Assembly (NCBI RefSeq): GCF_041381155.1
Contig: NC_091134.1
Span: 41,747,338 to 41,811,337, forward strand
Direction: 5' to 3'
Origin: Argopecten irradians
Lineage: Eukaryota > Mollusca > Bivalvia > Pectinida > Pectinidae
Length of the DNA stretch: 64,000 nucleotides
Made by a program: the position numbers and the translations under genes. Positions 10,325-23,560 of the stretch are shown here, piece by piece; the first letter of the stretch is position 1; every line of letters starts with the position of its first letter. The notes below the pieces were generated by a model that was given only the letters and a program-made list of their open reading frames with translations, ran no database searches and was not told the origin of the DNA.

Positions 10325-12361
10325 GTGACAGAACATCAACGATTTTTAGGGATTACCATCACTAGTTCTTTAGGGAAATTATTCAATAACATTCTAAACA
10401 ACAGACTCGACAACTTTTTACAAGAAAATAACACTATTAATCCCTGCCAAATAGGGTTCACAAAAAAGCCAGGACAACTGACCAAATACTGTAAAGTCAG
10501 CAAGCAACACATCTATGCATGTTTTGTTGATTTTCGCAAAGCATTTGACAGCGTTATACATAGTGGACTTAAATTAAAACTACTGAACCTCGGTCTCAGT
10601 AACAACTTCTACACTCTAATTAAAAAGATGTATATACATAGTAAGTCACGAGTGAAGGTAGGCAACATTTTAACCGACTCCTTCTCTTGTAAACTAGGTG
10701 TCCGACAGGGAGATAATTTGAGTCCTAACCTGTTCAAAATATTTCTAAATGATCTACCTAAATATTTGGAAGACTCTCAAGATCCAGTCTACCTTCAGTC
10801 TTCACCTCTTAATTGTCTGATGTACGCAGATGATGTTGTCCTTCTTTCAGCCTCAGCTGCAGGCCTCCAGAAGAAACTCGATCTTTTAAATTCATACTGC
10901 ACAGACTGGTGTCTTAATGTGAATGTTCAAAAAACCAAAGTGGTTGTATTCAATCATTCGGGTCGTCTGATCAAATTACCTTTTTCATTCCAGAACAATA
11001 CAATTGAATGTGTCCACACTTATAAATACTTAGGATTGATCTTCTCTGCCTCTGGCACTTTTTCAGCAGCCAGAAAAGAATGTTGTAATAAAGCCCGGAA
11101 AGCATACTTCAAACTCCGTAAAGACTTCTTATCATTTAATCCTTCAGTAAAAACAAGTCTGAATGTGTTCGACCATACAATCAATCCGATTTTGCTATAC
11201 GGTTCTGAAATTTGGGGCTGTTTTGATACGAATGCACCAAGATTTAAAAGAAAATCGCCCACTCTAGATGATATCTACAACAATTGGGAAAGCGAGCTTC
11301 TGCATTTAAAACTTTGCAAATTTCTCCTTGGTGTACACAAAAAAAGTACGAACTTCGCTGTACGATCGGAACTTGGACGCTTTCCGATCCATTTTAATAT
11401 AATCAAGGGGATGGGCATGTACTGGTATCATCTTGAACATACAGCGCACCAATTTCCCCTGCTACATGAGGCTGTATTATGCTCTAAATTATTATGTGAA
11501 AACGGTAAATCTTCATGGTTCAGTTGTATCAATTCTATCTTTTCAATGACTAACACAAATAAGAGCATAATCAATAAATCTGAATATCAATTCAAACGCA
11601 TTCTTATTAAAAGTCTTCGTGAACATTATATTAAAATGTGGCACACAACACGCAGTATGTTGAAGGATAGCAAGCTCTCAACTTATTGTCATTTAAAAAG
11701 TAATTTTGGTACAGAACAGTATCTCTCATCTCTATCCAATTTCAATTCGAGACGATCTCTCATCAAACTCCGCATTTCCGCGCATAGACTGATGATAGAA
11801 GCTGGACGTTATTTTAAGATCCCTCGGGACGAAAGGCATTGTAAAAATTGTAATGACGGACACATAGAGGCCGAAGTCCATTTTCTATTTGCCTGTGATA
11901 AATATAGAGCACAACGTCAGAAATTAATCAATGTATGCCATGACGTATGTCCAAATTTTTTACACTTAGATTCACTTAACCAATTTATATGGCTCATGAA
12001 CAACGAAAACATGAGTATCCTCGTGCCTCTGTCTGATTTTATTTCACAGAACCTTCGTCGGTAATTATATAACTCAATTTCCCACTGAAACGACACAGCC
12101 ACTTCTCGTTGTCGCTAACAGTTAGGAAGCTAACTATCAAATTGTATACATTTTAACTATCTATCTACTGTTGGTTGTATATCTACTATCATATAACCTT
12201 TATAGTTATCTAGTTATGAATCTCTAGTCATATTAGTGCGTTTTCACTTTAAAAGTTGTCCTGTATGATATCTACTTTATGTAATCATAAATGTTTTGTA
12301 TGTAAATGCCCCGTGCGGGACCTTGATTGGCTAATAAACATTGTCTATTGTCTATTGTCTA
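10325..12361 (+). mobile_element. 5'-truncated LINE with a 579-codon reverse transcriptase frame
   Basis: The open frame 10325-12064 begins inside the reverse transcriptase domain with GITITSSLGKLF, so the endonuclease half is gone. Visible motifs are VDFRKAFD (residues 68-75), GVRQGDNLSP (125-134) and MYADDVV with the catalytic Asp pair (169-170). The C-terminal zinc knuckle (CKNC...H...C) lies near residues 515-540, followed by a long 3' UTR. The finger segment near residues 48-62 looks shortened against usual LINEs, so activity is doubtful. After CCTTGATTGGCTAATAAACA the sequence ends in a short ATTGTCT tandem repeat, a tail style seen in I/Nimb-type LINEs. The clade is a guess; the LINE identity is firm. 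Confidence 0.85.
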
Positions 12362-12599
12362 TATGTTAATGTCATCTACATCACGAATATATTTATATTT
12401 TGTTTCCTATTTCAAAGTAAAACATAATTTAGGTTCGAGTGAACGTTTGGATTTCCCGCTTCAACCATCTAACCTGTGATAAAAAATAGTCCCGACAAAA
12501 AATTTTAATTCAGAAAAAAAAATCACTATTTTTCAATAGCTTCAGACATCAGAAAGAATGTTTTAATAATTTCAAAGTAAACTGGATCATTCAACTAAA

Positions 12600-14000
12600 A
12601 TATCATTTATTTCCAGCGCGGACTAACTTGGTGTCAGTAAACAGGACTCTCATTCATGCATATAGGAATTACTACACAAAGTATAGGCTGCATTTATTGA
12701 ATCGTGCATATCATGTTTATCATTAAAATAAAAGGAGTCTATGTGGCAAAAATGTCTGTATATAATCGATATGTGATCCTTCCTAAAGTGTATTAACATT
12801 TCGTTATGTATATATACGAATTTTATCAAACACATTGTATTGTCAATTTAAGTATAGACCTTCTGTTTATCGATTTGTAGATAAATACAGAAGGACAGGA
12901 ACACGTATAGAACAAGGACATTGATTGTTTAGAAGCGAAAAACATGATTAAATTTTAATCCACATGAATTAGTTATGCTCGTTTGATCAATAATCGATTC
13001 GCTATGACATTGTTATTTCAAAAGATTTAAATACATGGATGTTTGAACAATCGTATATGAATATCGACAAATATATATTTAACATGCGCAATTTACCCGT
13101 AGATATTTGGCAGAGCCCCAAAACAGTATTGGTTTTTGGAACCTTGGACATATGTGCAATACAGTTATTACTTACAATTATACCTCTTGATCACGAGTAT
13201 AGGTTATTTTAAATCGATTCACGAGTCATGTAAAATGTATATCGTATGGTGCGTTTTTGATTTGTCATCGTTATACTCTCCGCAGTTTAAAACAGTGAAG
13301 GTACAGTGAGTATTTATCATTCAATTGCTTTTATTCATACTAACAAATTATATTTTGTATACAATCGACTTTTAAATGAATATATATGTTAATTATGAAA
13401 ACTACCTGATTATTTACGTTTAAAATTATGTAAAATATGTTTTCAGCGCTGACGCTTGGAAAGAATATAATTGTTTTTTATAAACCATTCTGTATGTACA
13501 GTCTGAGTAAATGATTTCATGATTTCTACATGAACAGACAGACAAGAATGAGGTGCCCTGTGGATTTAATGATTACAATGAATGTCATTGGCTATACCGG
13601 GAAAATGAAATTGGATAAGGGAGGTAGGTAATGATTTTTTCTTTTAAAGATTATGTTTAATTTAAAGAAATAAAGTTAAAATAGAGATCCATCACAAAGA
13701 AAAAATATTATCATAAATATTACAACATACGAGTTGTAACTTCCTTTACATTATAGGTGAAATCGATATTATTTTCCATTGACCTAAATCGCACTGAAGC
13801 AAAGAGAACCATAGACGATAGATTTGTTTGTATTCAATGTCTGTAATCTCGTTTAAGAACGAGAATTCGGACCTATTTCAATATGGCAGCGTCCATGAAA
13901 ATTAACTTCCTGCTTTATTTTTCAATGATTCGGGATTTTTCGGGAAGTGCAACAATTAAAAATTCTGAATGTGTAAGCGATTGCTTTCACTAATAAGATA
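12600..14000 (+). other. Duplicated 5' region of gene 2 with exon remnant
   Basis: This block aligns with 56.2-57.3 kb of gene 3. Matching landmarks are GTAGATAAATACAGA, TTTGGCAGAGCCCC, CATATGTGCAAT, a donor ACA|GTGAGT at 13306, GTCTGAGTAAATGATTTCAT, the exon at 13538-13625 and AATATGGCAGCG at about 13885. Gene 2 is therefore probably spread from here to 23.6 kb, its introns enlarged by LINE insertions. Confidence 0.6.
13538..13625 (+). pseudogene. Gene 2 counterpart of gene 3 exon 2, frame changed
   Basis: It is flanked by TGAACAG and GGAG|GTAGGTA. The reading that matches gene 3 gives NECHWLYRENEIG and then a stop, because GAAATTGGATAAGGGAG lacks one G present in gene 3 (GAAATTGGGATAAGCGAG). 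A different frame from ATG at 13549 stays open to the donor but would not join the BIR-like exon in frame. Either gene 2 starts translation at the ATG of the exon at 22286, or this copy is decaying. Confidence 0.5.
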
Positions 14001-15170
14001 GTGAACTTAAAATAAATATTACACTTAAAATAATATAAATTAAAATCGCGTTGTTCATATAAATAATGAAAATAGTATAACGCCATCTAGCGTCTCTTTG
14101 TGTTTTGTCTTCCGGCGTTTTACATCAACTTTGAAGGTAAGATGTAGCCCTATCTGTATGATACTTTCACGGGCTCAATATCTGCAAGTTGATTGTCCAG
14201 AAGGGAGAAAATGTCAACAAGTGTCTAATTAGGATTCAGTGGGCAGGGGGTCGGTTATATACCTTATTCGTCATGGAATGCAGTATAGAGAGCAACCAAC
14301 TAAATGATTTTACATAGACCACATTGTTAAACTGTGTTAAAGTTTTGTACTGTATTATTAAAACAAAGAAATATTAGTTAGGTATTGTGTTCTATAATTA
14401 AAGTCTAGGTTCTCATATAACACTAGATAGAAAAAAAAGTTTGGGTCCTTCTGCTCAAACTCCAACCAGGGTAGCTTTATTGAAATCAGGCGCATTTTGC
14501 ACTGAAATATCCGGAAATTCTAATGTTTTTACCTATTCATTATCAAAATTGATATTTTGAACCTAAATCTCAATATGCATTTCCAAATTGATATTATGGT
14601 TATCTAGGAATAATTACCTGTCAGAAAACATTTTTTACTTTTGAAATTCATAATTAGCCAGCCAATCAGCGGCCGGGTTAAAATTCTATCCTGGGCTCAA
14701 TCTTGTATACACAGGCGCCATTTCGAAGGTCTTTTTTTTATTTAGTTGGTTGATCCCAGTAGGGTAGGCGGAAACATATAGAAATGAAAGTTGAATTAGG
14801 ATAGTTGATTCCTAATCTCCTTTGAAGTGATCAAGAAGGATTATCACTATGTTTATTCAGCATTATAGTAAAATGATAGGAGGGGACTAAGTCCATGTAT
14901 CTATTCCTATAGAAATTCCATTGGGATTGACATATATGGTTGTGGATTCGTCTTCCCCACTGATCTCTTTGTTAATTTACATTTACAAGAGTGATGTACA
15001 GTCAGTATTTCACCGCTACCCCTGCCAACCTTTTAAACCAACAACGTCATATTATTATTTAACTTTCCAAAACCCATCACCTGAGTTATTATACAGAATG
15101 ACACAAAGACATATAAACACTGTAGATTAGCCCATCGGGCTCTTGACATCAGTCAGTGATTCTATCAATT
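14001..15170. other. Intronic/intergenic DNA, nothing recognised
   Basis: AT-rich sequence without convincing exons. The 69-codon frame at 14921-15130 shows no similarity that I can name. Confidence 0.4.
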
Positions 15171-15515
15171 TGACCTTTAATTTATGAAGATAATTTGATT
15201 CAATCACACCTTTGAAATCATAATTTGTTTAGACTTGAGTCATTTTGACTCATTTTGTTCCCATCCCTCTGGGGTCTGAGGGTCAGTCAAGATCAATATG
15301 ATATGATAAATTGCTATCTATTCTAGGCTATTAATTATGACCAACTTTTTATCTATGGAAATTGAACAAATAATGCTCATAAAAATGTTTTCTCAATATA
15401 TAAACTATAATAGTAAATTTAACCCCCTTCCCAAGGGAAAATATGAGTCCATAGGGCCAAAGAATTCACATATTTTGTATAGGGACTTAAGACCATTCAA
15501 CCCATGAAGAGAATA
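15171..15515 (+). repeat. Paralogous copy of the LINE target region (empty site)
   Basis: Positions 15330-15510 (TAGGCTATTAATTATG, then GAACAAATAATGCTC, TATATAAACTATA, AAGGGACTTAAGACC-like ending) align with 22000-22180. The segment just before aligns loosely with 18200-18300. At about 15334 the LINE found at 18310-22001 is absent, so this is a paralogous empty site. Confidence 0.5.
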
Positions 15516-16104
15516 TTGATTGTACCAAAGTTGTAAAGTAAAAAAAAAGATTTTTGAAAAGACCTGTAATAACTACCACTGATTTTTTTATTTTCTTTTT
15601 TTCCCCTTCATTTTTTACTTGGCTCTCAGCAAACGCTTTTTTAATTTATAATTTATTCATTTACCTTAAATAATCTTTTTTGTATATATTTTTTTCAAAG
15701 TTTTTTTTGCAAACATACATAATATAGCATATACAAACGTACAAATTTCATTCCTTACAAATAAAATGCATGTAATTCGTTTTACAATGAAAAACATTGA
15801 ATTTAAATTAATGATAGGAACAAAAAATGAATAGTCCGCTATAAACCTTAATTTGTATCACAATTATAATACATTAGTATTTCCCATTTAATATTACTCT
15901 CACACACATTTACACTCACAGACTCATACCATGACAAGACACTATAGACACATACATATTCAACCATTGTTCATAAAACCAAAGACACTTACACATAGGA
16001 CACCCGCACGTGACAACAAACAAATAGAGAAGAAGAAGGAGTTGAAAGAATGGAAAAAGATGGGGCGGTGTAGTTAAAGAAAAGGGAATTATGGAGAGGT
16101 GGTA

Positions 16105-16132
16105 AAAAAAAAAAAAAAGGGGGGGGGGGGTG
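16105..16132 (+). repeat. Poly-A/poly-G homopolymer junction
   Basis: A run of about 15 A is followed directly by a run of about 12 G. On the minus strand this is C-run then T-run, near the 3' side of the LINE remnant at 16455-17720. Confidence 0.7.
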
Positions 16133-16454
16133 TAGGGGTGCTAGGAGCGATAGGGGGGCTGGGTTAGCGAGAAAAATGTTTTACAGATTATAGGATAAAT
16201 ATTTTATATTATCAAAAGGTTTGAAATTATTTTGCATTGACAAAATATATATATATGTATATATATTATAGTTAACTTTAATGTGCTAGCTCTACCAGAG
16301 TCATCCATTTTTCCGTTCGTAAATAAAGATCTACTGATTACATTGGCTATTAGATGTAGTTTTTGAATATTATAGTATTCTTGATTTCCCTGCTTGCTAC
16401 GTATGGATTTAATCTTTTCTGGAGACATATGCACTTGTATATATTGTGTAGTAC

Positions 16455-17720
16455 TTAATCAAAGTGAGAATAATATTGCCTATTTTGTTTGAAATCCGGT
16501 TGTGATTTTGTGAAAATAAACCAAATTCTTTCTTTATTACAGGAAAATGGAATAATTAATGGATCAAAGAGTATTTCCAAACTTTGTAAAAATTCTACTT
16601 CGTGACATTTCCACATAATGTGAATTATTGTTTCTTGTTCATGTTTGCAAAGAGGACAGAGAGGCGAGGCAGACAATCCTATTTTAAACATGGAAGAATG
16701 TGTGGTCAAGATATGATGTATTAATCTATATTGGAACCACTGAATCTTAGAATTTCCCGTTACTATAAAGGGAATTGTAGAATTGTATAAACCCATTTCA
16801 AATGATTTAACTGAACTAAGTCTTCCCATCCCCCCTGTAGGAGTATTACTTTTTTCATTATATTGTACAGATTCCTAGCTTGAGCCTTTTACATTACTCA
16901 TAAAATATTCGATATCAGTAGGAATAAAAGGATATTCTATTTGACATTTTTTTCCGAATAGGCTTTATTCAGATATTCTCTGAAAAGTAAGTGTATCAAC
17001 TATCCTTCATTTAGTCATTTACTACAGTAATGTTTTTCCTGAACCAAGTCTTATAAAAACATTTTTACCGCCAATAGTCAAATTAGTATTATTTTATAGC
17101 ACAGAGGGAATTTCCTGATGTTCTTTTTCTGTGTTTTTATTATACCATACTTCAGAATAAACCATGTCCACGCTAGAAAAAACAACAGAATTTATTTTAA
17201 CACAATTTTTACAAAGCTGTACAAAATTAGGTCCACAGTGTGAAAACATATATAAATCAATGTAACTGTATTTTTTGCCATTTTCCTTTCATGACTCTCT
17301 TTTCCCTGTCAGTTTTACTGTTTCACAAAAAAAATATAAAAAATAGTGTTTAGATTTTTTATAAACTGATTATCAGGATTTGGTAATATTATAAATAAAT
17401 TATTAAACTTTTGTATCAATATTATCAGGAAAATCCGGAGTCACAACTCTCCTTCTCTAAGTCTTAATAAGTGATTTTATCAAAATTCAGTATTGGAATT
17501 TCAGATAGATTAACACTCAAGTCTTTTCCAAGAAATGTAAATTTACTCTTACCCCATTGAAAATTTAACCCAGGTAAAAGTTTTTAATAAATATTTTGTT
17601 TCCTATCTTGACTACCTGTGTCTTATCAATATTTAATTTTAACCCTGAGATTCTAGCAAATATATATAATTCTTCAATTGATTCTTTCAACAAAAGACGG
17701 AGATTTTTTTAAAATCTAAA
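16455..17720 (-). mobile_element. Decayed L1/Tx1-like LINE, C-terminal half
   Basis: On the minus strand 16829-16455 encodes IQWFQYRLIHHILTT followed by CPLCKHEQETIIHIMWKC, the C-terminal zinc-knuckle region of Tx1-type L1 elements. Further upstream, pieces of the post-catalytic reverse transcriptase remain: SGLKLNIDKTQVV-like text near 17640 and FQWGKSKFTFLG near 17550. The frame is broken several times between them. The element at 53950-55170 has the same domain order on the other strand. About 15540-16454 may be its 3' UTR. Confidence 0.7.
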
Positions 17721-18297
17721 ACCGGTAAAATTGTTATCTTAGGATAAAACTGTTGGGTGGGCTATGTTTTTAGAAACTTCAAGCAAATGCTACGAGTTTG
17801 TCGCAATTCATTATTAAGTAGCATTATAGTCCAAATAATTACAAAATATATTTGGTGTAAAGGAACAATTTGAAAATGATATTGCTAAAAATATGCCTCA
17901 AAATTTGGCTTTTCTGGTTTCAAGACTGTAAAAAAGTTTGCCAAATTCTTAGAGCCACACATATTCGGTCAAAATTTGCAGAAATATATACTTTTGAAAA
18001 TATCATATCGTTTTACGAAATAGAATATCAATTTGATATAGTTTTGGACCAAAAAAGGAACCCTGGTGTACACCTTGGAAGGACAATATTAGATGATTCC
18101 AAGCACTGGCCCCTGGTGCCTTTTGAATGTTTTAGATATCTTACAGTTTCTCTGTCATTATACTATAAAATGCACATGGGTTTCGTTAAATTGGTTCATG
18201 GGCAAAATTCAAAAACTATAACAGGTCCTTTTTGACCCCTTTTGGCCACTGGGGGTTCGCGAGGACCACTTTGGATAACTTGTTGAAACGTTATCTC
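17721..18297. other. Non-coding DNA between LINEs
   Basis: A 121-codon plus-strand frame (17870-18235) shows no recognisable domain. Its end (TTTTTGACCCCTTTTGGCCA) is part of the duplicated stretch that also surrounds the LINE empty site near 15.25-15.33 kb. I do not call a gene. Confidence 0.4.
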
Positions 18298-18309
18298 AGG
18301 CTAATAATT
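18298..18309. repeat. Target-site duplication, left copy (AGGCTAATAATT)
   Basis: Identical to 22002-22013 and immediately abutting the LINE 3' end. Confidence 0.75.
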
Positions 18310-21300
18310 TTCATTTCAACAAATTTTATTGACAAAGATGTTACAAGTCAAATGGATTAAATAACAGGCAAAGCCTATATAAATTCTCTCCAATGGTGGC
18401 AAAAGTAATAGTTTAAACTTACATCAATTATAGATATTATATTTAAGTTTTGAAATGAAATTTTACAACAGATAAAGGGAGATAACTCTTTTGCATACTC
18501 CATTCACACAACACACATAATACAAATACAGCTATTATTTTAATACAAGAACATGTTATATTACTAATTAGACCAAATGTTACTCAGATATTGACAGACA
18601 ATGACCAACAGTCCATGTGTATATATATATACACTTGTCATTGCTCTCAATACTGTTAAATTTCCTGAAAATAATTGAAAATATACATGTATATTCTTTT
18701 AATAAGATAAGTGTATGCTGTATATAGAATAAAACAAAGTAACCGTATTAAAACAACCATGCTCAACAAAATACTCCAAGTATATCTTTATCAGAGGATA
18801 ATTAGAGTAGAATTTATACAACGTTATTCAAATGTTGTTTTTTTTTTTTTTTAAAGAGAATCTTTAAATTTCAAAAGCTTATTTCAAAAACTTATGTCAA
18901 AAACTTATGTCATGGCTAATTTAAATCATATAGAGATTAAAACGTCTAGATTTACCTATATATAGGTGAACATCGTGAAGTAACTGTCTGTTTATAGTTT
19001 TATCACAGTCAGGACAGCCTTGAAGAAGAATATTGATATCAATATGGTTATGATTTGCATAACTACTAATGGAGGTGAACAGGGAAAGTCTATGTTGGTC
19101 ATATAAAGGACATTCGAGAAAATAGTGGGATATAGTTTCATTTTCAAAAGAACAAGCACAAGATGTATCATCAGATAGATGGTCAGTATATAGGTGGGAA
19201 TTAAGATTACTACACAAATTTCTAAGTTGACAAAGAATAATATTAGCTCTTCTATCACCTTCTGTTTTAAAAATTTGGGTTGATTCAATTACAACTGGGA
19301 CATCTTTATTAAGTTGGTGTTTAAAGGCTGAGAGAGAAGGAGAGTTAAAGAGATTGTTATCAGAAGTGTTTATAGTGCGACACATTAGTGGGATGAAACT
19401 ATCAAAATAATTATTAGTTCTGCATATTGGTGGATTAAATATTCTTGTTTGTCTGAGAGCATAGCCATTATTGTTTTGATTGTTAATGTTATTGAAAGGA
19501 TTTAGGATATCTTGTAAGTATTGTGGTGATAGGCCATGCATTATTTTGTACATCATTATTAGTTTGTGTTTGTGTCTTCTTACTGATAGTGTTTCCCATC
19601 CAAGTTCTGTATAAAGTTTATTGTGAGATGTTCCAGACCTAAGTCCTGTAATAATTCTGGCTGCTTCTAATTGGACAGATTCTAAAAGGTCTTTTGATTG
19701 TTGTGTGCAATTATCCCATATTATATCTGCGTATTCTAAGATTGGCCTAATAAATGCTGTGTAAATTTTAATTAATGACTGACGATTTACTTTATTTTTA
19801 ATGTAACGAAGAATGTTTAATCTACTGTATGCTTTTTCATATATGTTAAGGATATGTTGTTTCCATGATGCATCGTCCTTAAGTGTAAGCCCTAGGTGTT
19901 TGTGTTCAGATGTGTCAGTAATTTGATTGTTTTGGAAGTTTATTGGGGGGCTGTTTTTGTTATGTTTTCTGGAAAATAGTACTGATTTAGTTTTGTTAGG
20001 GTTAAATTTGATGCCCCATGTTTTTGCCCATTCACTAATGTTAGAGAGGTCAGTTGTTAGTGCTTGAGTTGCTTGTGCTGGGTTTTCATCTATAATTACG
20101 TACAAGGAGGTGTCATCTGCAAAAAGTTTGATATTAGTTGAAAGATTATCAGTGATATCGTTGATGTAGAGGAGGAAAAGAAGAGGCCCGAGTACTGATC
20201 CCTGGGGTACCCCAGCATTTACAACCTTGAACTGTGAATAGTAGCCTTCTGTGGTCACTCTTTGTAATCTATCAGATAGGTAATTGTCGAACCATAGAAG
20301 TAAATTTCCATTTATTCCATACATCTGGAGTTTATGTAAAAGACCTTTATGCCATACTCTGTCAAAAGCTTTACTTATATCACAAAAAATAAATCGAAGT
20401 TCCTTACCCTGGTCCATATTGCTAACAATTTCATTATAAATAAACAATAGTTGATTAACAGTGGAATCACCTGGTATGAAGCCAGACTGATGCTTAGATA
20501 ATATAGAGTTGTCCATAAGATAGTTGTAGAGATATTTAAATACTATTTTTTCCATTATTTTACTGAAACAAGAGGTTATCGAGATAGGTCTATAATTTTG
20601 AACATCATTAGATGACCCATTCCCTTTATATATAGCATTTACATTTGATTGTTTCCAACTAATTGGAATTATTCCTGAATCCAGAGTTTTATTAAATAGA
20701 AGACTGAGAGGGAGAATAAGTGAGTTACACAAATGTTTTACTATTTTAGGAACTATACCCGTCTGGTCCAGGGGGTTTATTTACATTAAGATTACTAATT
20801 TGGTCAGATACATCTTGTTGAGTGATTTGAATATTAGTAAGTGAGTAAGGTATATAGGGCTGTGCTAACTGAGGTAATTCAAGGTTTGGTGAAGATGTAG
20901 AAATATTACTAAAATGATTATTCAGGATTTCTGCTTTATCAATAGGATGATTGATGGTTTGATTATCAGATTCAAGAGGTGGAATAGAAGAGGATGTATT
21001 AGTGAAGTTAGTAATATATTTTGCTATCTTCCACCATTTGTCTGGAGGGACTGAGTTTTCATTTAGACAATTTTCAAGCCTTTTGATGTAGTTTTTTTAG
21101 CCACACGGATCAAGTGGATTGTTTCATTCCTAAGATAACGAAATCGTTCCCAGTAGTGGGGGGTATTAATTATTTTAGCTTTTCTATGTATTCTATTGCG
21201 TTGTCTCATTTTTAATCTGATGGTATTATTCATCCAGGGCTTATCATTTGGGCGCACAGTAATAATTTTGGTCGGAATGAAACTGTTGACTTGTTCGGTG

Positions 21301-22001
21301 ATTGAGTCTATAATAAATGAGTTAAATGTGTCTGGGTCTTGAAGTGTTGATAAGTTCAACCAGTCAATATTAAGGAGAGCATTATTCATACTTTCAAAAT
21401 CAGCTTCGTCATATTTTAATATAGTTTTTTTTATAAGTCACCTGTTTAAAAACAGTAAGAGAAATTTGAGCATGAACTGATGAATGGTCACTACAGAATG
21501 GTGGTGATACAAAAGTATTAGTTATTAGGTTGGGGTTGTTTGTAAGGATAATATCAATGGAAGTGGCACTATCAGGTGTTATTCTTGTAGGTTCATTGAT
21601 AAGGCTAGCAAGGTTATGTTTAATAAGGAGTCTTGATAAATGATCATTTAGTGGTAAATTTAGCATATCAACATTAATATCACCTGTAAGTATATAACAT
21701 CTAGTAAAGTATCGGTAGCTCTAGTTAATGTATCGTCAAGTTTACCCCAGTAATCAATATTACTATCAGGTCTATATATACAGCCAAGGAAAAATTTATG
21801 ATTATTTATTAGAACCTTTAACCAGAGTAACTCAACATCATCTCTTTCCAAATACCTTCTTCTCTTCAACACGACAGTATTTTTATAATAAACAATAACC
21901 CCACCCCCCGGCCCAGTTGTTCTATCCTTTCTGTAAGGAGCGACATTAAATGGTTGCATTTGAATGTCATTATCAGATATCATAGGATTTAATAATTTAA
22001 T
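18310..22001 (-). mobile_element. CR1/Jockey-like LINE with 12-bp target-site duplication
   Basis: On the minus strand the element starts at 22001 inside the endonuclease domain (21983-21660: GPGGGVIVYYK, LGCIYRPDSNIDYW). The domain continues at 21666-21409 (TSIDIILTN, CSDHSSV), then a linker at 21389-21063. A 603-codon reverse transcriptase frame follows at 20732-18921. Its motifs are NYRPIS (46-51), CDISKAFDRVWH (117-128), GVPQGSVLGP (174-183) and FADDTS (204-209). A C-terminal knuckle has Cys 525/527, His 536 and Cys 541. The RT frame is intact, while the endonuclease part has about three frame breaks. The 3' UTR ends GTCAATAAAATTTGTTGAAA at 18310. AGGCTAATAATT flanks both ends, so this is a single 5'-truncated insertion of about 3.7 kb. 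Confidence 0.9.
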
Positions 22002-22013
22002 AGGCTAATAATT
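22002..22013. repeat. Target-site duplication, right copy (AGGCTAATAATT)
   Basis: Identical to 18298-18309; marks the 5' end of the minus-strand LINE. Confidence 0.75.
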
Positions 22014-22285
22014 CTAAACAAGGTTAACTCAATGCCTGTTGAAATGAAACAAATAATGCTCCAAAATATGCTTTCACGTGCTTATATAAACTATAGTTAT
22101 TTTGACCTCTTCGCAGGGTAATATCTGCAACCTCAAGGCCATGAAATTCTCAATTTTGTAAAGGACCTTAAAAGACCCTTCTGTCTTTAAATAGTACTTT
22201 ATTTTGATTCAATCATGAGTTCATTTGACATCTATTTTTAATTGTTTACGATTCCTCTGATATTTCGTCGTTGGGTTTGTTTCAG

Positions 22286-23560
22286 ATGCCAGACCCTTGT
22301 ACATGGGTAGAAATATTTACTCTAACTTCTTTGAGGGTTGAATTAATTCGCGTGTCAACGTTCCGATATGTATCGACCAGGTTCTGGGTGTTGGACCTTG
22401 CAAGGTGGTACTTTGTGGATCATGATGGTGCTTACTTCGAATGTGTTGTTTGTGGAAGAATGGGTCAATATAGAGGTAATTATAGCTGTCTGTTTAAATG
22501 ATGTGAATTTAATGCAAATTCGTGTAAATGACCTTATATTTCGGGTTTCAACGTTTTGTATTGCGAAACAAGGCGACCCCCCAAAAAAATTGTGACCGCC
22601 TTTAAAAGATAATCATCTGACCTATTGGTGATTTAACCTGAACTAGTTACTAACATGAACTATAAAAATACAATTTAAAGCATAAAAATGTCCTTTCTCA
22701 TTTTGGAGGACAATTGTTTGAAAATATAAAAAAAATAGTATTCGTTTGAACCGTATTTCAATTTTAATACATAAATAACAAAATATTGCAATGAAAGTAT
22801 TCAGAAAAATAATATAAAACATTTATTAACAAACATCCAGCATATTTATATGTATACTTACATACCATTATTATAAATATTTCATGACTGGGTGAACAAC
22901 AAGTGACTGACCAATTAATATTTCTCTTATAAGAGTACTGATTACTGTGTTTCTGATAAACTTTAATTCTGTTGTTGATGCATACAAACATAAGAAATGC
23001 TAAAATACATGCAACACCCAAACATTGATATTATTGATTCTGGCAAAATAGGATAACCAAAAGGAGTTAGTGTAGATGTTTGATTTTACACCCGAGACCA
23101 AAAAAATATGATTTTAACAAAAAACTGAAATAATGATTAATTTACATGAATATCTCCATATCTCGTATGACTAAATTGTGATCCTTTTAAAAAATTTACA
23201 AACTTTGTGCGGATATCAGATCTAAACCTATTTCAAGAAAACCCATTCATATCAGAACATTAAACATTGTTTTCATAACAACCAATAGTTGTACGTATGA
23301 AGACGTATACGGTAGATATGGGGTAAAAACATTCGGCCAATGCTTTAAAAGATGAAATATATCATATACACTTGGGTTTTGAATCAATTGACCCAAATAT
23401 TGTGGCTTCATAACACATGATTTTTTGTTGTTGTTTTTGTCTGATGTATAATATATTATTATGTTGTGTTTCAGAGTGTAGATTCTCTGATAGCGAACTG
23501 CGTTGTATCCACCATAGACGTTGTCTAGAAAGAACACAGGGGGTCCGCCAACGTCGCTAA
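22286..23560 (+). CDS. BIR-like zinc-domain gene 2 (last two coding exons)
   Basis: Exon 22286-22475 (after TTTGTTTCAG, before GAG|GTAATT) and exon 23475-23560 (after GTGTTTCAG, ending TAA) have the same lengths and phase as in gene 1: 190 bases, then 86. The protein reads RVSTFRYVSTRFWVLDLARW, FECVVCGRMGQYR and CRFSDSELRCIHHRRC, with the same basic end GVRQRR. Conservation of frame, splice sites and Cys/His residues against gene 1 and the more distant gene 3 argues for selection on protein. Compared with gene 1, the strong donor after the stop is lost (GAGATAGT). AATAAA is at 23626-23631. The probable upstream exon lies at 13.5 kb, with a LINE remnant and a full LINE insertion in between. 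Function is unknown beyond a likely zinc-binding, possibly BIR-type, fold. Confidence 0.6.

Noticed and set aside
17870-18235. 121-codon plus-strand frame
   Set aside because: No domain, no splice sites, and it overlaps a duplicated non-coding stretch.
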